Assembly (NCBI GenBank): GCA_016282745.1
Contig: JAEELL010000104.1
Location: 1-64,000 of the forward strand
Reading direction: 5' to 3'
Length of the DNA: 64,000 nt
From: Lachnospiraceae bacterium
Lineage (GTDB): Bacteria > Bacillota > Clostridia > Lachnospirales > Lachnospiraceae
A program made the position numbers and the translations under genes. This document shows, piece after piece, positions 7,901 through 17,396 of the stretch (position 1 is the stretch's first letter; each line of letters opens with the position of its first letter). The notes below the pieces were generated by a model, which saw nothing but the letters and a program-made list of their open reading frames with translations, searched no databases and was not told where the DNA came from.

Positions 7901-9625
7901 ATGTGGAAAAATTTGAAGCGTTTGTTTAATTATTATAAGCCGTATAAGAAGTTGTTCTTTTTAGATACTTTCTTTGCAATTGTTGCGTCTCTTATAAGTT
8001 TGGTGATTCCACTTGTTGTCAGGTATGTAACTTCGAAAGTGATATATTTAGAACCACAACTTGTAAGACAGAGACTGATATTGATTGCAATAGGAGTTAC
8101 GATACTTGTTTTGATACAATGTTATGCGAACTACTTTATATCAAATTATGGACATGTAATGGGTGCAAAAATTGAATATGATATGAGACGGGAGATTTTT
8201 GAACATTATCAGAAGCTGTCATTTTCATTTTTTGATGATGAAAAAGTTGGACAGCTTATGTCTAGAATTACATCTGATTTATTTGATATCACGGAACTTT
8301 TGCATCATGGTCCGGAAAATCTGATTATTTCGTTCATTAAGTTAATAGGAGCTTTTGTTATTCTGATTTGTATAAGTCCGGTTCTTACTCTTGCAGCATT
8401 TGCCCTTGTTCCTTTTATGATTGTTTATGCTTACTTCTTTAATAAAAAGATGAAGCGGACTTTTAAAAAGAACAGAGTCAGGGTTGCTCAGATTAATGAA
8501 CAGATTGAAGATAATTTATCAGGAATCAGAGTTGTAAAATCTTTTGCAAATGAAGATATAGAAAATAGAAAGTTTGATATTGGAAATAATAATTTTCTGG
8601 AGGCTAAGAAGGATAATTATAAATATATGGGTGGTTATCACTCAGGGCTTACTGCCTTTACAACTATGATTAACCTGATTGTTATTGTGACAGGTGGAAT
8701 GTTTATTGCAAATAAAGTGATTAATGTAACTGACTTACTTACTTTTCTTTTATACATTAACATTTTTACAGATCCAATTAAGACTTTAATTGATTTTACA
8801 GAAAGTTTTCAAAATGGTTATTCCGGATATGAGAGGTTTGCGGCAATTCTTGATATAGAGCCTGAAATTAAGGATAGTGAAGATGCTATTGAAATTGAGA
8901 ATATTAAAGGGGATATAGTATTTGATGATGTTTCCTTTAAATATAATGATAATTCTCACAGAGTTCTAAGGCATGTTAATCTCAATATTCCAAGAGGAGA
9001 ATACTATGCTTTGGTTGGTTCTTCAGGGACAGGAAAGACTACAATGTGTAATCTTATTCCAAGATTCTATGACGTGACAAAGGGAGCTATTACAATTGAT
9101 GGAGTTGATGTAAGAAAGATAAAATTGAAGAATCTTAGAAATAATATTGGTATTGTGCAACAGGATGTATACTTGTTCGCCGGAACTGTTTTTGATAATA
9201 TATTATATGGAAGACCTGATGCTTCCAGAGAAGAAGTAATTGAAGCGGCTAAGAATGCCAATGCTCATGATTTTATAATGTCACTTCCTAACGGATACGA
9301 TACAGATATTGGTCAGCGAGGCATTAAATTGTCAGGAGGACAGAAGCAGAGATTATCTATAGCAAGAGTATTTCTAAAGAATCCGCCTATACTTATTTTT
9401 GATGAAGCAACATCTGCACTTGATAATGAGAGTGAAAAAGTTGTTAAGGATTCTCTTGAGAAACTTGCAAAGAACAGGACTACAATAGTTATTGCTCATC
9501 GTCTTACAACAGTAAAGAATGCCCACAAGATTCTGGTCCTTACAGAGAACGGAATTGAGGAAGAGGGTACTCATGAAGAACTTATTAATATGAAAAATAT
9601 ATATTATGATTTATATAATGCGTAG
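7901..9625 (+). CDS. ABC exporter, fused permease and ATPase
   Basis: A half-transporter of about 574 residues, as in the MsbA/BmrA type. The N-terminal half has six membrane helices (from LFFLDTFFAIVASL) with coupling regions such as DLFDITELLHHGPE. The C-terminal nucleotide-binding domain has Walker A GSSGTGKTT, Q-loop IVQQDVYLF, signature LSGGQKQR, Walker B ILIFDEATSALD and the switch His in IAHRLTT. The substrate, a lipid or drug, cannot be told from sequence. It probably acts as a homodimer, since no partner is adjacent. A TTG start at 7880 is possible, but ATG 7901 fits the family better. It is likely co-transcribed with the Dabb gene. Confidence 0.85.
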   Translation: MWKNLKRLFNYYKPYKKLFFLDTFFAIVASLISLVIPLVVRYVTSKVIYLEPQLVRQRLILIAIGVTILVLIQCYANYFISNYGHVMGAKIEYDMRREIFEHYQKLSFSFFDDEKVGQLMSRITSDLFDITELLHHGPENLIISFIKLIGAFVILICISPVLTLAAFALVPFMIVYAYFFNKKMKRTFKKNRVRVAQINEQIEDNLSGIRVVKSFANEDIENRKFDIGNNNFLEAKKDNYKYMGGYHSGLTAFTTMINLIVIVTGGMFIANKVINVTDLLTFLLYINIFTDPIKTLIDFTESFQNGYSGYERFAAILDIEPEIKDSEDAIEIENIKGDIVFDDVSFKYNDNSHRVLRHVNLNIPRGEYYALVGSSGTGKTTMCNLIPRFYDVTKGAITIDGVDVRKIKLKNLRNNIGIVQQDVYLFAGTVFDNILYGRPDASREEVIEAAKNANAHDFIMSLPNGYDTDIGQRGIKLSGGQKQRLSIARVFLKNPPILIFDEATSALDNESEKVVKDSLEKLAKNRTTIVIAHRLTTVKNAHKILVLTENGIEEEGTHEELINMKNIYYDLYNA

Positions 9626-9635
9626 GAGGATAAAA

Positions 9636-9938
9636 ATGGTAAAGCACTATATTATTTGGAAAATGAATGAAGAGTTGACCGGAGAAGAAAAGACACAGGC
9701 CAAACTCAAAATTAAGGAAGCTTTAGAAGGGCTTGTTGGAAAGATTGACGGACTTGAGAAGATGAATATTCTGACTGACTGTTTTGAAGCATCTGCAGGT
9801 GATATTATGATGGACAGTGAGTTTACAACAAAAGAAGCACTTGAGGCATATCAGGTAAATCCATTACACGTTGATGTGGCAACAAATGTAGTAAGACCAA
9901 ATGTAGAAATCAGATTGAGTTTTGATTTTGAAGTTTAA
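9636..9938 (+). CDS. Dabb-family (stress-responsive alpha/beta barrel) protein
   Basis: The 100-residue ferredoxin-like barrel begins with the characteristic VKHYIIWKMNEE and contains MNILTDCFEASAGDIMMDSEF and the typical HVDVATNVVRPNVEIRLSFDFEV end. These small dimeric proteins have no agreed function in bacteria. The start has a perfect AGGAGG site and lies 10 bases after the ABC exporter stop, so they share an operon. It ends at a strong terminator. Confidence 0.8.
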   Translation: MVKHYIIWKMNEELTGEEKTQAKLKIKEALEGLVGKIDGLEKMNILTDCFEASAGDIMMDSEFTTKEALEAYQVNPLHVDVATNVVRPNVEIRLSFDFEV

Positions 9939-10003
9939 ATTTGAAATGAAATAATAAAATCAAAATTTGAAATGTATAATTTTAAGTAAATAATATGAAT
10001 AAC

Positions 10004-10050
10004 AAAAAAGAAAGCAAAAGTGAATCAAATCACCTTTGCTTTCTTTTTTT
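10004..10050. terminator. Bidirectional terminator between Dabb and carbamate kinase genes
   Basis: A long A-rich/T-rich stem (AAAAAAGAAAGCAAAAGTG against CACCTTTGCTTTCTTTTTT) lies between convergent genes and can terminate in both directions. Confidence 0.85.
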
Positions 10051-10070
10051 AAATAAATTGCTTTTATATA

Positions 10071-11009
10071 TTAACTTTCGATTATCGTGCCGACTTTTCC
10101 TTTGATTCCGCTCTTAGCTTTTTCTAAGTTTGTAATAATTGCACGTCTTCCACTTGCTGCAGCAACAAAGTTATAAGAGGCATCAATCTTTGGAAGCGAA
10201 GTAGCCTCTGCAAAATGACCACCGTCGATTAATTCCTTTGCTTCTTCAGGTGAAATCTTTCCGATAGCTCTTTCTGTATCAAGACCTTCATCTATTACAA
10301 GGTTGTCACTTGAAGTAAGAATCATAAGAGTAGAAGCGTCTAACATGTCAGCAAGCTTTGCTGCAGTATAATCCTTTTCAATTACGGCACTGGCACCTTT
10401 TAATACCATATGTTGTTCTAATACAGGAATTCCGCCGCCACCTGCTGCGATGACAAGCTGGTGAGCATCCAAAAGAGCTCTGATTGCATCTATCTCGTAA
10501 ATATCTACAGGCTTTGGACTGGCAATTATACGTCTGTAACCGTCATCGCTTGCCTCGTATTCAACATAATTTCCTTTTTTCTGTTCCTTATCTGCTTCAG
10601 ACTTTGTCATAAGACGACCGATTACTTTGGTAGGTTTGTTAAAGGCTCTGTCAAAAGGATCAACTCTTACCTGAGTAATAATTGTGCTGACAGGTTTGTA
10701 GATTCCTCTGTTGAGTAATTCAGTTCTGATTGCATTCTGTAAATCGAATCCGATGTAACCCTGACTCATTGCACCACAAATGGACATTGGAGCAACAGTT
10801 CTGTCAGGATCAAGTCTTGAATATTCGGTCATGGCAGTCTGAATCATACCTACCTGAGGACCGTTACTGTGTGTGATAACTACTTCATATTTTGCTTCAA
10901 CTAAATCAGCAATAGCAATTGCTGCTTTTTTTACTCTTTCGTGTTGCTTTGGAAAAGATTCACTGAAGGCATTTCTTCCAAGTGCAACAACAACTGTATT
11001 GTTTGCCAT
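10071..11009 (-). CDS. arcC: Carbamate kinase
   Basis: This enzyme makes ATP from carbamoyl phosphate and ADP, the last step of arginine deiminase or purine/allantoin fermentation. The roughly 312-residue protein has the amino-acid kinase fold: VVVALGRNAF at the N-terminus, THSNGPQVG, VIAAGGGGIPV, KDYTAAKLA and the ATP-binding end ILTSSDNLVID. The usual GGN loop reads GRN, a variant I recall in some clostridial members. ATG 11009 (MANNT) is preferred because GGAG lies eight bases upstream; the ATG at 11015 is too close. No arcA or arcB lies nearby, so its pathway cannot be fixed here. Confidence 0.9.
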   Translation of the reverse strand: MANNTVVVALGRNAFSESFPKQHERVKKAAIAIADLVEAKYEVVITHSNGPQVGMIQTAMTEYSRLDPDRTVAPMSICGAMSQGYIGFDLQNAIRTELLNRGIYKPVSTIITQVRVDPFDRAFNKPTKVIGRLMTKSEADKEQKKGNYVEYEASDDGYRRIIASPKPVDIYEIDAIRALLDAHQLVIAAGGGGIPVLEQHMVLKGASAVIEKDYTAAKLADMLDASTLMILTSSDNLVIDEGLDTERAIGKISPEEAKELIDGGHFAEATSLPKIDASYNFVAAASGRRAIITNLEKAKSGIKGKVGTIIES

Positions 11010-11112
11010 AATCATGTCTCCTTAAACGAAAAAATTATATATACATTATAAGTCAAATATCCTTAAAATACAATAAAGCCAAGGATAATACAAATAAAAT
11101 AAAGTATGCTAT

Positions 11113-13038
11113 TTACAGAGAAGATGACCATTCTTCCCATTGCTCAAACAGAGGCTCTAACTCTTCATTTATTTTATTTTGCTCAGCGGTTAGCTTGGAC
11201 AATTCCGCAAGGTTGGTTCCTATAGAAGGATCTGATAATTTTTCTTCAATTTCTGCAAGCTTTTCTTCTAGTTCGGCAATTCTTGCTTCAGCCTTCTTTA
11301 TAGAATTTTCAAGTTTTCTTATCCGCGCTTGTTCTTCCTTTTGCTGCAAATAATCATTTTTTGAAGAAGAAGCAGTAGAGGAGGTTGTTTCTGTTTTCTT
11401 ATCATCAACTACAGGAGCATAAATCTTTGTCAGTTCCTCTTTCTTTTCCTCATAGTAATCATAATTACCAATATAATTAACTAATTTTTGGCTTGTTAAC
11501 TCTATAATTCTTGTTGCAGTCTGATTTATGAAAAATCTGTCATGCGATACATACAGAATAGTTCCGGTGTATTTGTTAAGCGCGTTTTCAAGAATTTCCT
11601 TTGAAACCATGTCAAGGTGGTTTGTAGGCTCATCGAGAATGATAAAGTTTGCGTTTGAGAGCATAAGTTTAGCCAAAGACAATCTTCCCTTTTCGCCACC
11701 GCTTAAATCTCCAACTTTTTTGAAAACATCGTCTCCTGTAAACATAAACGCAGCAAGTACATTTCTGATTTTTGTGTTTGTAAGGTCGGGATATGCGTCC
11801 GAAACTTCTTCAAATAGATTATTGTTGTCATTTAGAGTGTGATGTTCCTGATCGTAATATCCGATAAATACGTTTGTACCAAGTGTAAAGGAGCCTGAGT
11901 CGGCAGGGACAATTTCATTGAGTATTTTTAAAATAGTAGTTTTTCCGGTCCCGTTGTCTCCAATCAGTGCAACACGTTCGCCTCTTTTTATGGAAAAAGA
12001 TAAATCTGAAAATAACTGCCTTCCGTCATAACTTTTTGAGAGCGAGTCAACAAAGAGAACATCATTACCACTGACACAGTTTGGTTCTAAAGTTAGCGAC
12101 ATTGTTGATTCAACAGTGTCAGGATTGTCTATAACTACCATTTTTGAAAGTGCAATCTCACGACTCTGGGCACGTTTATAGAACTTTTCCTGTTTGAAAG
12201 AACGAAGTTTTTCAATAACTTCTTCCTGATGCTTGATTTCTTTTTGCTGCTTGATATATAAATTGATTAATGACTCACGCATCGCCTGTTTCTTTTTTGA
12301 AAAATCAGAATAGTTTCCCATATAAACATGGGCTCTGTGTGAATCAATTTCAATTACTTTAGTCACAATCTTATCCAAAAAATATCTGTCGTGAGCCACA
12401 ATTAGTACAGCTCCGGGATATGTTGAAAGATATGTCTCAAGCCATTTGATGGAATTTAAATCCAAGTGGTTAGTAGGCTCATCAAGTATTATTATGTCAG
12501 GTTTTGAAAGTAGAAGTTTGCCGAGAGCCACTCGTGTCTTTTGCCCACCGGATAACTGATTTACGGGTTTGTCATATACTGATTCATCAAAGCCGATACC
12601 TTTAATGATACCGGATATTTCGCTTTTATATGTATAGCCGCCCTTTAAATCAAAGTCGTGGGTAAGACGGGTGTATTTGTCGGTGAGTTCAATAAGTTCA
12701 TCACCTGTTAACGAATTCATTGATGATTCCATATCTCTGAGACGGTTTTCCATTTCAATCAATTCACTTTTGACTGATAAGATTTCCTCATAAATAGTAG
12801 ATTCGCTGGAAAGATTCTGATGTTGGGCAAGATAGCCGATAGTTTTATCTTTTCCGGTAGTAACATTGCCGTCATCTGCAGGAAGTTCACCGATAATTAT
12901 TTTTAGAAGAGTAGATTTGCCGGCACCGTTAACACCGATTATTGCGGCCTTTTCTGTATCTTCTAAATGAAAAGAACAATCTTCTAATATGACATCTGTC
13001 CCATATGCTTTTGATATATGATTACATGATAAAATCAT
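11113..13038 (-). CDS. ABC-F family ATPase
   Basis: A soluble protein of 641 residues with two ATPase domains and no membrane segments. The first has Walker A GVNGAGKST, signature LSGGQKTR and IILDEPTNHLD; the second has GDNGTGKTT, LSGGEKGR and FIILDEPTNHLD. A linker between them (about 245-320, KKKQAMRESLINLYIKQQ) is the ribosome P-site tRNA-interaction motif region. The C-terminal 100 residues form a charged coiled coil. ABC-F proteins act on ribosomes, as translation factors or antibiotic-protection proteins; this one resembles the housekeeping YdiF/Uup type. It is divergent from rex. Confidence 0.9.
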   Translation of the reverse strand: MILSCNHISKAYGTDVILEDCSFHLEDTEKAAIIGVNGAGKSTLLKIIIGELPADDGNVTTGKDKTIGYLAQHQNLSSESTIYEEILSVKSELIEMENRLRDMESSMNSLTGDELIELTDKYTRLTHDFDLKGGYTYKSEISGIIKGIGFDESVYDKPVNQLSGGQKTRVALGKLLLSKPDIIILDEPTNHLDLNSIKWLETYLSTYPGAVLIVAHDRYFLDKIVTKVIEIDSHRAHVYMGNYSDFSKKKQAMRESLINLYIKQQKEIKHQEEVIEKLRSFKQEKFYKRAQSREIALSKMVVIDNPDTVESTMSLTLEPNCVSGNDVLFVDSLSKSYDGRQLFSDLSFSIKRGERVALIGDNGTGKTTILKILNEIVPADSGSFTLGTNVFIGYYDQEHHTLNDNNNLFEEVSDAYPDLTNTKIRNVLAAFMFTGDDVFKKVGDLSGGEKGRLSLAKLMLSNANFIILDEPTNHLDMVSKEILENALNKYTGTILYVSHDRFFINQTATRIIELTSQKLVNYIGNYDYYEEKKEELTKIYAPVVDDKKTETTSSTASSSKNDYLQQKEEQARIRKLENSIKKAEARIAELEEKLAEIEEKLSDPSIGTNLAELSKLTAEQNKINEELEPLFEQWEEWSSSL

Positions 13039-13142
13039 TACTGTTAACCTCTTTATATATTATTTAGTTTGCTGATAATACGCGCAAATTTTATTGTAGC
13101 ATAGATAAACATCTTTGAATAGTATTGCACCTTAAATCAAAT

Positions 13143-13160
13143 TTGTGAATTATTTGACAA
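13143..13160. promoter_or_regulatory. Candidate Rex operator overlapping the rex -35
   Basis: TTGTGA-N6-TGACAA matches the Rex box (TTGTGA-N6-TCACAA) at all but one arm base. It overlaps the -35 hexamer at 13154-13159, so repressor binding would block RNA polymerase. This suggests NADH-responsive autoregulation. Confidence 0.6.
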
Positions 13161-13182
13161 TCTGATGATATAGCCATATAAT
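13154..13182 (+). promoter_or_regulatory. Sigma-A promoter of rex
   Basis: TTGACA and TATAAT are both perfect and are separated by exactly 17 bases. They lie about 85 bases before the rex ATG. Confidence 0.75.
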
Positions 13183-13265
13183 TATTAGTTGATGAAATTG
13201 CACGATATTAATACAGATAATAATTGCAAAACATTATAATTATAGATCGAAGAGGAATAGTAATA

Positions 13266-13901
13266 ATGAAGAATATATCAAACGCAGTTATAAAAAGATT
13301 ACCAAGATATTACAGATATTTGGATGAATTAAGAGCTAATGGAGTGGAGCGTATTTCTTCGGGAGATCTTAGCAGAATGATGAATGTTACTGCCTCTCAG
13401 ATAAGACAGGATCTGAATAATTTTGGCGGATTTGGTCAGCAGGGTTATGGTTATAATGTCAATTATCTGTTTGAAGAAATCGGGACTATTTTAGGTCTTG
13501 ATAAAGAACACAGAATGGTTGTTGTGGGAGCAGGTAACCTTGGTCAGGCAATTGCAAATTATGCAAATTTTGATAAGCGCGGATTTAAAATAGTTGCTCT
13601 TTTTGACAGCAATCTTGATCTTATAGGTAAAAAAACTAGAAACGGGGAAATAAAAGATATAGAAGAAGTCTATGATTTTGTTAAAAATGAGAATATTGAA
13701 ATTGTTGCATTGACACTTCCTAAGGAACCGGCAACTGAGATTGCCATGAAATTGTTGGATTGTGGAGTGAAAGCATTTTGGAACTTTGCCCATACCGATT
13801 TGGAAGTGCCGGATGGAGTAATAGTAGAAAATGTTCATTTGTCGGAAAGTCTGATGGAACTTACATACAAATTGTCAGAGCAAAGTCAAGTTGGTAAATA
13901 A
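13266..13901 (+). CDS. rex: Redox-sensing transcriptional repressor Rex
   Basis: Rex senses the NADH/NAD+ ratio and represses fermentation genes when NADH is low. The 211-residue protein has the N-terminal winged helix (VIKRLPRYYRYLDEL, DLSRMMNVTASQIRQDL) and a Rossmann domain with VVGAGNLGQAI. It ends with the swapped helix region that closes the dimer. ATG 13266 has AGAGGAA upstream; an earlier in-frame start would add 14 residues not seen in the family. It is followed after 40 bases by the bifunctional nnr gene and is probably co-transcribed with it. Confidence 0.95.
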   Translation: MKNISNAVIKRLPRYYRYLDELRANGVERISSGDLSRMMNVTASQIRQDLNNFGGFGQQGYGYNVNYLFEEIGTILGLDKEHRMVVVGAGNLGQAIANYANFDKRGFKIVALFDSNLDLIGKKTRNGEIKDIEEVYDFVKNENIEIVALTLPKEPATEIAMKLLDCGVKAFWNFAHTDLEVPDGVIVENVHLSESLMELTYKLSEQSQVGK

Positions 13902-13941
13902 TTAGGATAAAAGATAATAAGATAAAAAAGAGGATATTGTT

Positions 13942-15477
13942 ATGAAGCATATTATTACCGGATCGGAAATGAAGCTGATAGACAAACATACAATACAGAC
14001 AATAGGGATACCATCTCTTGTGCTTATGGAGAGAGCAGCGTTATCAGTTGCAGATGAGATACGTAATGATTTTGAAAGTAGCTCTAAGATTTGTTGTGTC
14101 TGCGGAGTGGGAAATAATGGTGCAGATGGCATAGCGGTTTCAAGGATACTGATGAACAGAGGATTTGAAACCTTTATTTATATTGTTGGAAATAAAGAAA
14201 AAGCTACAGAAGATTTCTTGAAACAGTTGTCTGTATACAATAATGTTAATGGAAATATAATTTCTGATTTTGAGAGTTTTAAAGATAATAAGTTCGACCT
14301 AATCGTGGATGCTGTCTTTGGAGTAGGATTATCGAGACCTGTAGGGGGGATTTTTGAAGAGGTCATAGATTATATTAACGATAATTACAAGGCCATTTAC
14401 GCTGTTGATATTCCATCGGGAATTGATGCAGATACCGGCATGAAATTAAGCACTGCCATAAGAGCTGCAAAAACAATTACCTTTGGATGCAATAAGACAG
14501 GACTTTTGTTTAACAATGGAAAAGATTATGCGGGACAAGTAATAGTAGCTGATATTGGTTTTCCGATTACTCTTTTTGACAATTCACCAAACAGCTATTA
14601 TTCTTTGGAAGAAGCTGATTTTTCTCTTATTCCTGTTAGGAAAGAAAATTCAAACAAAGGAAGTTATGGAAAGATACTTGTAGTTGCAGGCAATGATACC
14701 ATGAGTGGGGCGGCATATATTTGCGCCAAGGCCGCACTTAGAATGGGCTGCGGAATGGTTAAGGTATTTACAACTACTCACAATGAAGAATATATCAGAA
14801 ATAATCTGCCGGAGGCAATGATTACAACTTACGGAACAGATAATCAGACAGAGTCAGTAACAGAAAAACTGGAAGAAGAGATTAAGTGGTGTGATACTGT
14901 TGTTGCGGGACCCGGAATTGGATTAGGTGAATTGCAAAATAGTATTATAAGAAAAATCTTGAAAAAAGAAGGAATAAAAATTGTACTGGATGCAGATGCA
15001 ATTAGTAATATTTCTGATGATGAATCCTTGAGGGATATATTGAAATCAAATAAAAATCAAATAGTAATAACACCGCATATTGGCGAAATGTCAAAGTTTA
15101 CCGGATTATCCGTATCTGAGATAAAGAATAATCATATAAACGTTGCCAAACAGTTTGCCGGTAGTTACGGTATAACGATTATTATGAAGGATTCTGTTAC
15201 AACTGTTACTGACGGTAATAAAGTATATATCAATACATCCGGAAACAGTGGGATGGCAACAGCCGGTTCAGGAGATGTGCTTGCAGGAATTACAGCAGCA
15301 ATGGTTTCTAAAAATATGGACTTTTGTATAGCCGGCGCACTGGCGGCATATATACATGGAATAGCTGGAGATTTGGCATCTGAGAAGACTTCACCTTCTT
15401 ACATGATTGCAACAGATATTATTGAACAGTTAGCAGATATTACTAAAACAATAGATAGAAAAAATATAAAGAGTTAA
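13942..15477 (+). CDS. nnr: Bifunctional NAD(P)HX epimerase/dehydratase
   Basis: This enzyme repairs hydrated NADH and NADPH. Residues 1-215 form the YjeF-type epimerase (GSEMKLIDKHTI, GVGNNGADG, VDAVFGVGLSR, DIPSGIDADTG). Residues 225-505 form the ribokinase-fold dehydratase, with NKGSYGKILVVAGN, VVAGPGIG, VLDADAI and the catalytic-loop TAGSGDVLAGI. The 511-residue length is normal for the fused form. Its placement next to the NADH sensor gene rex is functionally sensible. The next gene is alr, a common neighbour in Firmicutes. Confidence 0.92.
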   Translation: MKHIITGSEMKLIDKHTIQTIGIPSLVLMERAALSVADEIRNDFESSSKICCVCGVGNNGADGIAVSRILMNRGFETFIYIVGNKEKATEDFLKQLSVYNNVNGNIISDFESFKDNKFDLIVDAVFGVGLSRPVGGIFEEVIDYINDNYKAIYAVDIPSGIDADTGMKLSTAIRAAKTITFGCNKTGLLFNNGKDYAGQVIVADIGFPITLFDNSPNSYYSLEEADFSLIPVRKENSNKGSYGKILVVAGNDTMSGAAYICAKAALRMGCGMVKVFTTTHNEEYIRNNLPEAMITTYGTDNQTESVTEKLEEEIKWCDTVVAGPGIGLGELQNSIIRKILKKEGIKIVLDADAISNISDDESLRDILKSNKNQIVITPHIGEMSKFTGLSVSEIKNNHINVAKQFAGSYGITIIMKDSVTTVTDGNKVYINTSGNSGMATAGSGDVLAGITAAMVSKNMDFCIAGALAAYIHGIAGDLASEKTSPSYMIATDIIEQLADITKTIDRKNIKS

Positions 15478-15523
15478 ACAATAGTTATACAGATAAAGAA
15501 TAGATGTGTTATAGGAGGCAGCC

Positions 15524-16705
15524 ATGAATCTTGATATGTATTTCAGAGGATATGCAAAGATAAATCTTGATTATATTTGTGAAAATGTTAAGGCTTTGCA
15601 GAGCAAATTAAAAGAAAATACAGGGAGTATAGCAGTAATTAAGACTGACGGTTATGGACACGGTGCAGTTCCGATTGCCAAAGTTCTCTCTGATATTGTA
15701 GACAGATATGCAGTGGCTACTGTATTTGAGGCAAACAATCTGATAGAGCATGGTATTAAAAATCCAATTATTCTTCTTGGATATACACAGGAAGCAACAT
15801 ATGATCTTGCAATAAATAAAGAAATAAGAATGGTTGTTTACGATTATGACATGGCTGAAAAGATGAATGAACATGCAGGGAAGCTTGGAAAGAAAGCGAT
15901 AGTTAATATTGCACTTGATACAGGAATGAGCAGAATAGGCTTTCTTCCAACCAGGGAATCTGTTGAAGTGATTGAGAAAATTTACAAACTTGAAAATGTT
16001 GTCCTTGAAGGTATTTTTACTCATTTTGCAAAGGCGGATGAATATGATAAGAATTCAGCAAAAAAACAGTTTGATGAATACGAAGCTTTTGTTGAAAAAC
16101 TTGAGGAGAGGGGAATTAGTATTCCTATAAAACACTGTGCAAACAGCGCTGCTATAATGGAACTGCCATATACCAGTCTTAATATGTCAAGACTTGGAAT
16201 TGCAATCTATGGTCTGTATCCGTCTGATGAAGTTAGCAGAGAAGTTAAGTTAAAACAGGCAATGTCTCTTCACAGTCACGTAATTTATGTAAAAGAAATT
16301 GAAAAAGGTGCAGGAATCAGTTACGGTCATACTTTTATAGCAGACAGAAAAATGAAGATAGCAACAATACCTCTTGGATACGGTGACGGATATTTCAGAA
16401 ACCTGTCTAATAAAGGAGTAGTACTTATAAAAGGAAAGAGAGTTCCTATTGTAGGAAGAGTGTGCATGGATCAGTTTATGGTTGATGTGACAGGAATGGA
16501 CGTTGCTATAGGAGATGAAGTTACGCTTCTTGGACAGGATGGAGAAGAATATCTTTCTGTTGATGAAATCGCAAAACTTGCCGGAACATTTAATTACGAA
16601 CTGGTTTGCGATCTTGGAAAAAGAGTTCCTAGAGTATATACATATAATAATGAAATAGTCGGATGTAAAGATTATTTTGATGATAAGTATGAGGTGAATT
16701 TATAA
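15524..16705 (+). CDS. alr: Alanine racemase
   Basis: PLP-dependent interconversion of L- and D-alanine for peptidoglycan. The 393 residues contain the PLP lysine (Lys40 in AVIKTDGYGHG) and the second catalytic base Tyr267 in GISYGHTF. They also contain GYGDGYFRNLSNKG and the signature VCMDQFMVDVTG. The N-terminal barrel and C-terminal beta domain have standard lengths. A GGAGGC site precedes the ATG. The order nnr-alr-mazF resembles the Bacillus yjeF-alr-ndoA arrangement, except that the antitoxin gene is missing. Confidence 0.95.
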   Translation: MNLDMYFRGYAKINLDYICENVKALQSKLKENTGSIAVIKTDGYGHGAVPIAKVLSDIVDRYAVATVFEANNLIEHGIKNPIILLGYTQEATYDLAINKEIRMVVYDYDMAEKMNEHAGKLGKKAIVNIALDTGMSRIGFLPTRESVEVIEKIYKLENVVLEGIFTHFAKADEYDKNSAKKQFDEYEAFVEKLEERGISIPIKHCANSAAIMELPYTSLNMSRLGIAIYGLYPSDEVSREVKLKQAMSLHSHVIYVKEIEKGAGISYGHTFIADRKMKIATIPLGYGDGYFRNLSNKGVVLIKGKRVPIVGRVCMDQFMVDVTGMDVAIGDEVTLLGQDGEEYLSVDEIAKLAGTFNYELVCDLGKRVPRVYTYNNEIVGCKDYFDDKYEVNL

Positions 16706-16897
16706 ATTCCAATAATGCTACTTGGCTTATAAGGGAGAATCTTGAATAGTTTAAGATACCTGCGTATACATACGGGAAAGTTGGGCATATTATAATTTAT
16801 AGAGATGAATATTATGGATGATTATAAAACAAATATAATTATTTTTTGTTCGCTCTGCAAATAGAATATTTGGCATAATATAATATGGAGTGTGTAT

Positions 16898-17302
16898 ATG
16901 ATTATCAGACGAGGTGATATTTTTTACGCGGACTTACGACCTGTTCTGGGATCGGAACAGGGTGGCGTCAGACCGGTTTTGATTATACAAAATGATACCG
17001 GCAACAGGCACAGCCCCACAGTAATCTGCGCTGCAATTACCAGTAGGATGAACAAAGCAAAACTTCCCACACATGTGGAACTTGCTTCTGAAAAATGCCA
17101 TATTGAGAAAGATTCTGTAATATTACTTGAGCAGTTGAGAACCATCGATAAATGCAGACTGAAAGAAAAGGTATGTCATCTTGATGGTGAGATGTTAAAA
17201 GTAGTAGACAGAGCATTATTTATTAGTCTTGATTTGAACCGTAATTGTTATTCGAAGTTCACGAATAATACATATGTTCATACATTGACTAATGGTTATT
17301 AA
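16898..17302 (+). CDS. mazF: MazF/PemK-type endoribonuclease without adjacent antitoxin
   Basis: The 134-residue protein has the PemK/MazF fold: [29 protein letters not shown], the conserved [12 protein letters not shown] strand, LPTHVELAS and [12 protein letters not shown]. It cleaves single-stranded mRNA at short motifs. ATG 16898 has ATGGAG seven bases upstream. In Bacillus subtilis the antitoxin ndoAI sits between alr and ndoA; here the 192-base gap contains only a 19-codon frame, so no cognate MazE is encoded next to it. TATAAT-like boxes at 16791 and 16879 suggest a separate promoter. Confidence 0.88.
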   Translation: MIIRRGDIFYADLRPVLGSEQGGVRPVLIIQNDTGNRHSPTVICAAITSRMNKAKLPTHVELASEKCHIEKDSVILLEQLRTIDKCRLKEKVCHLDGEMLKVVDRALFISLDLNRNCYSKFTNNTYVHTLTNGY

Positions 17303-17396
17303 AATGATATATTTTAAATTATTGTGGAAATTGGGCAAAGCTGTCGGCTTTACCTGATTTTCTTTGTGATAAGAACAAAAGAAAGGAATGGATATC

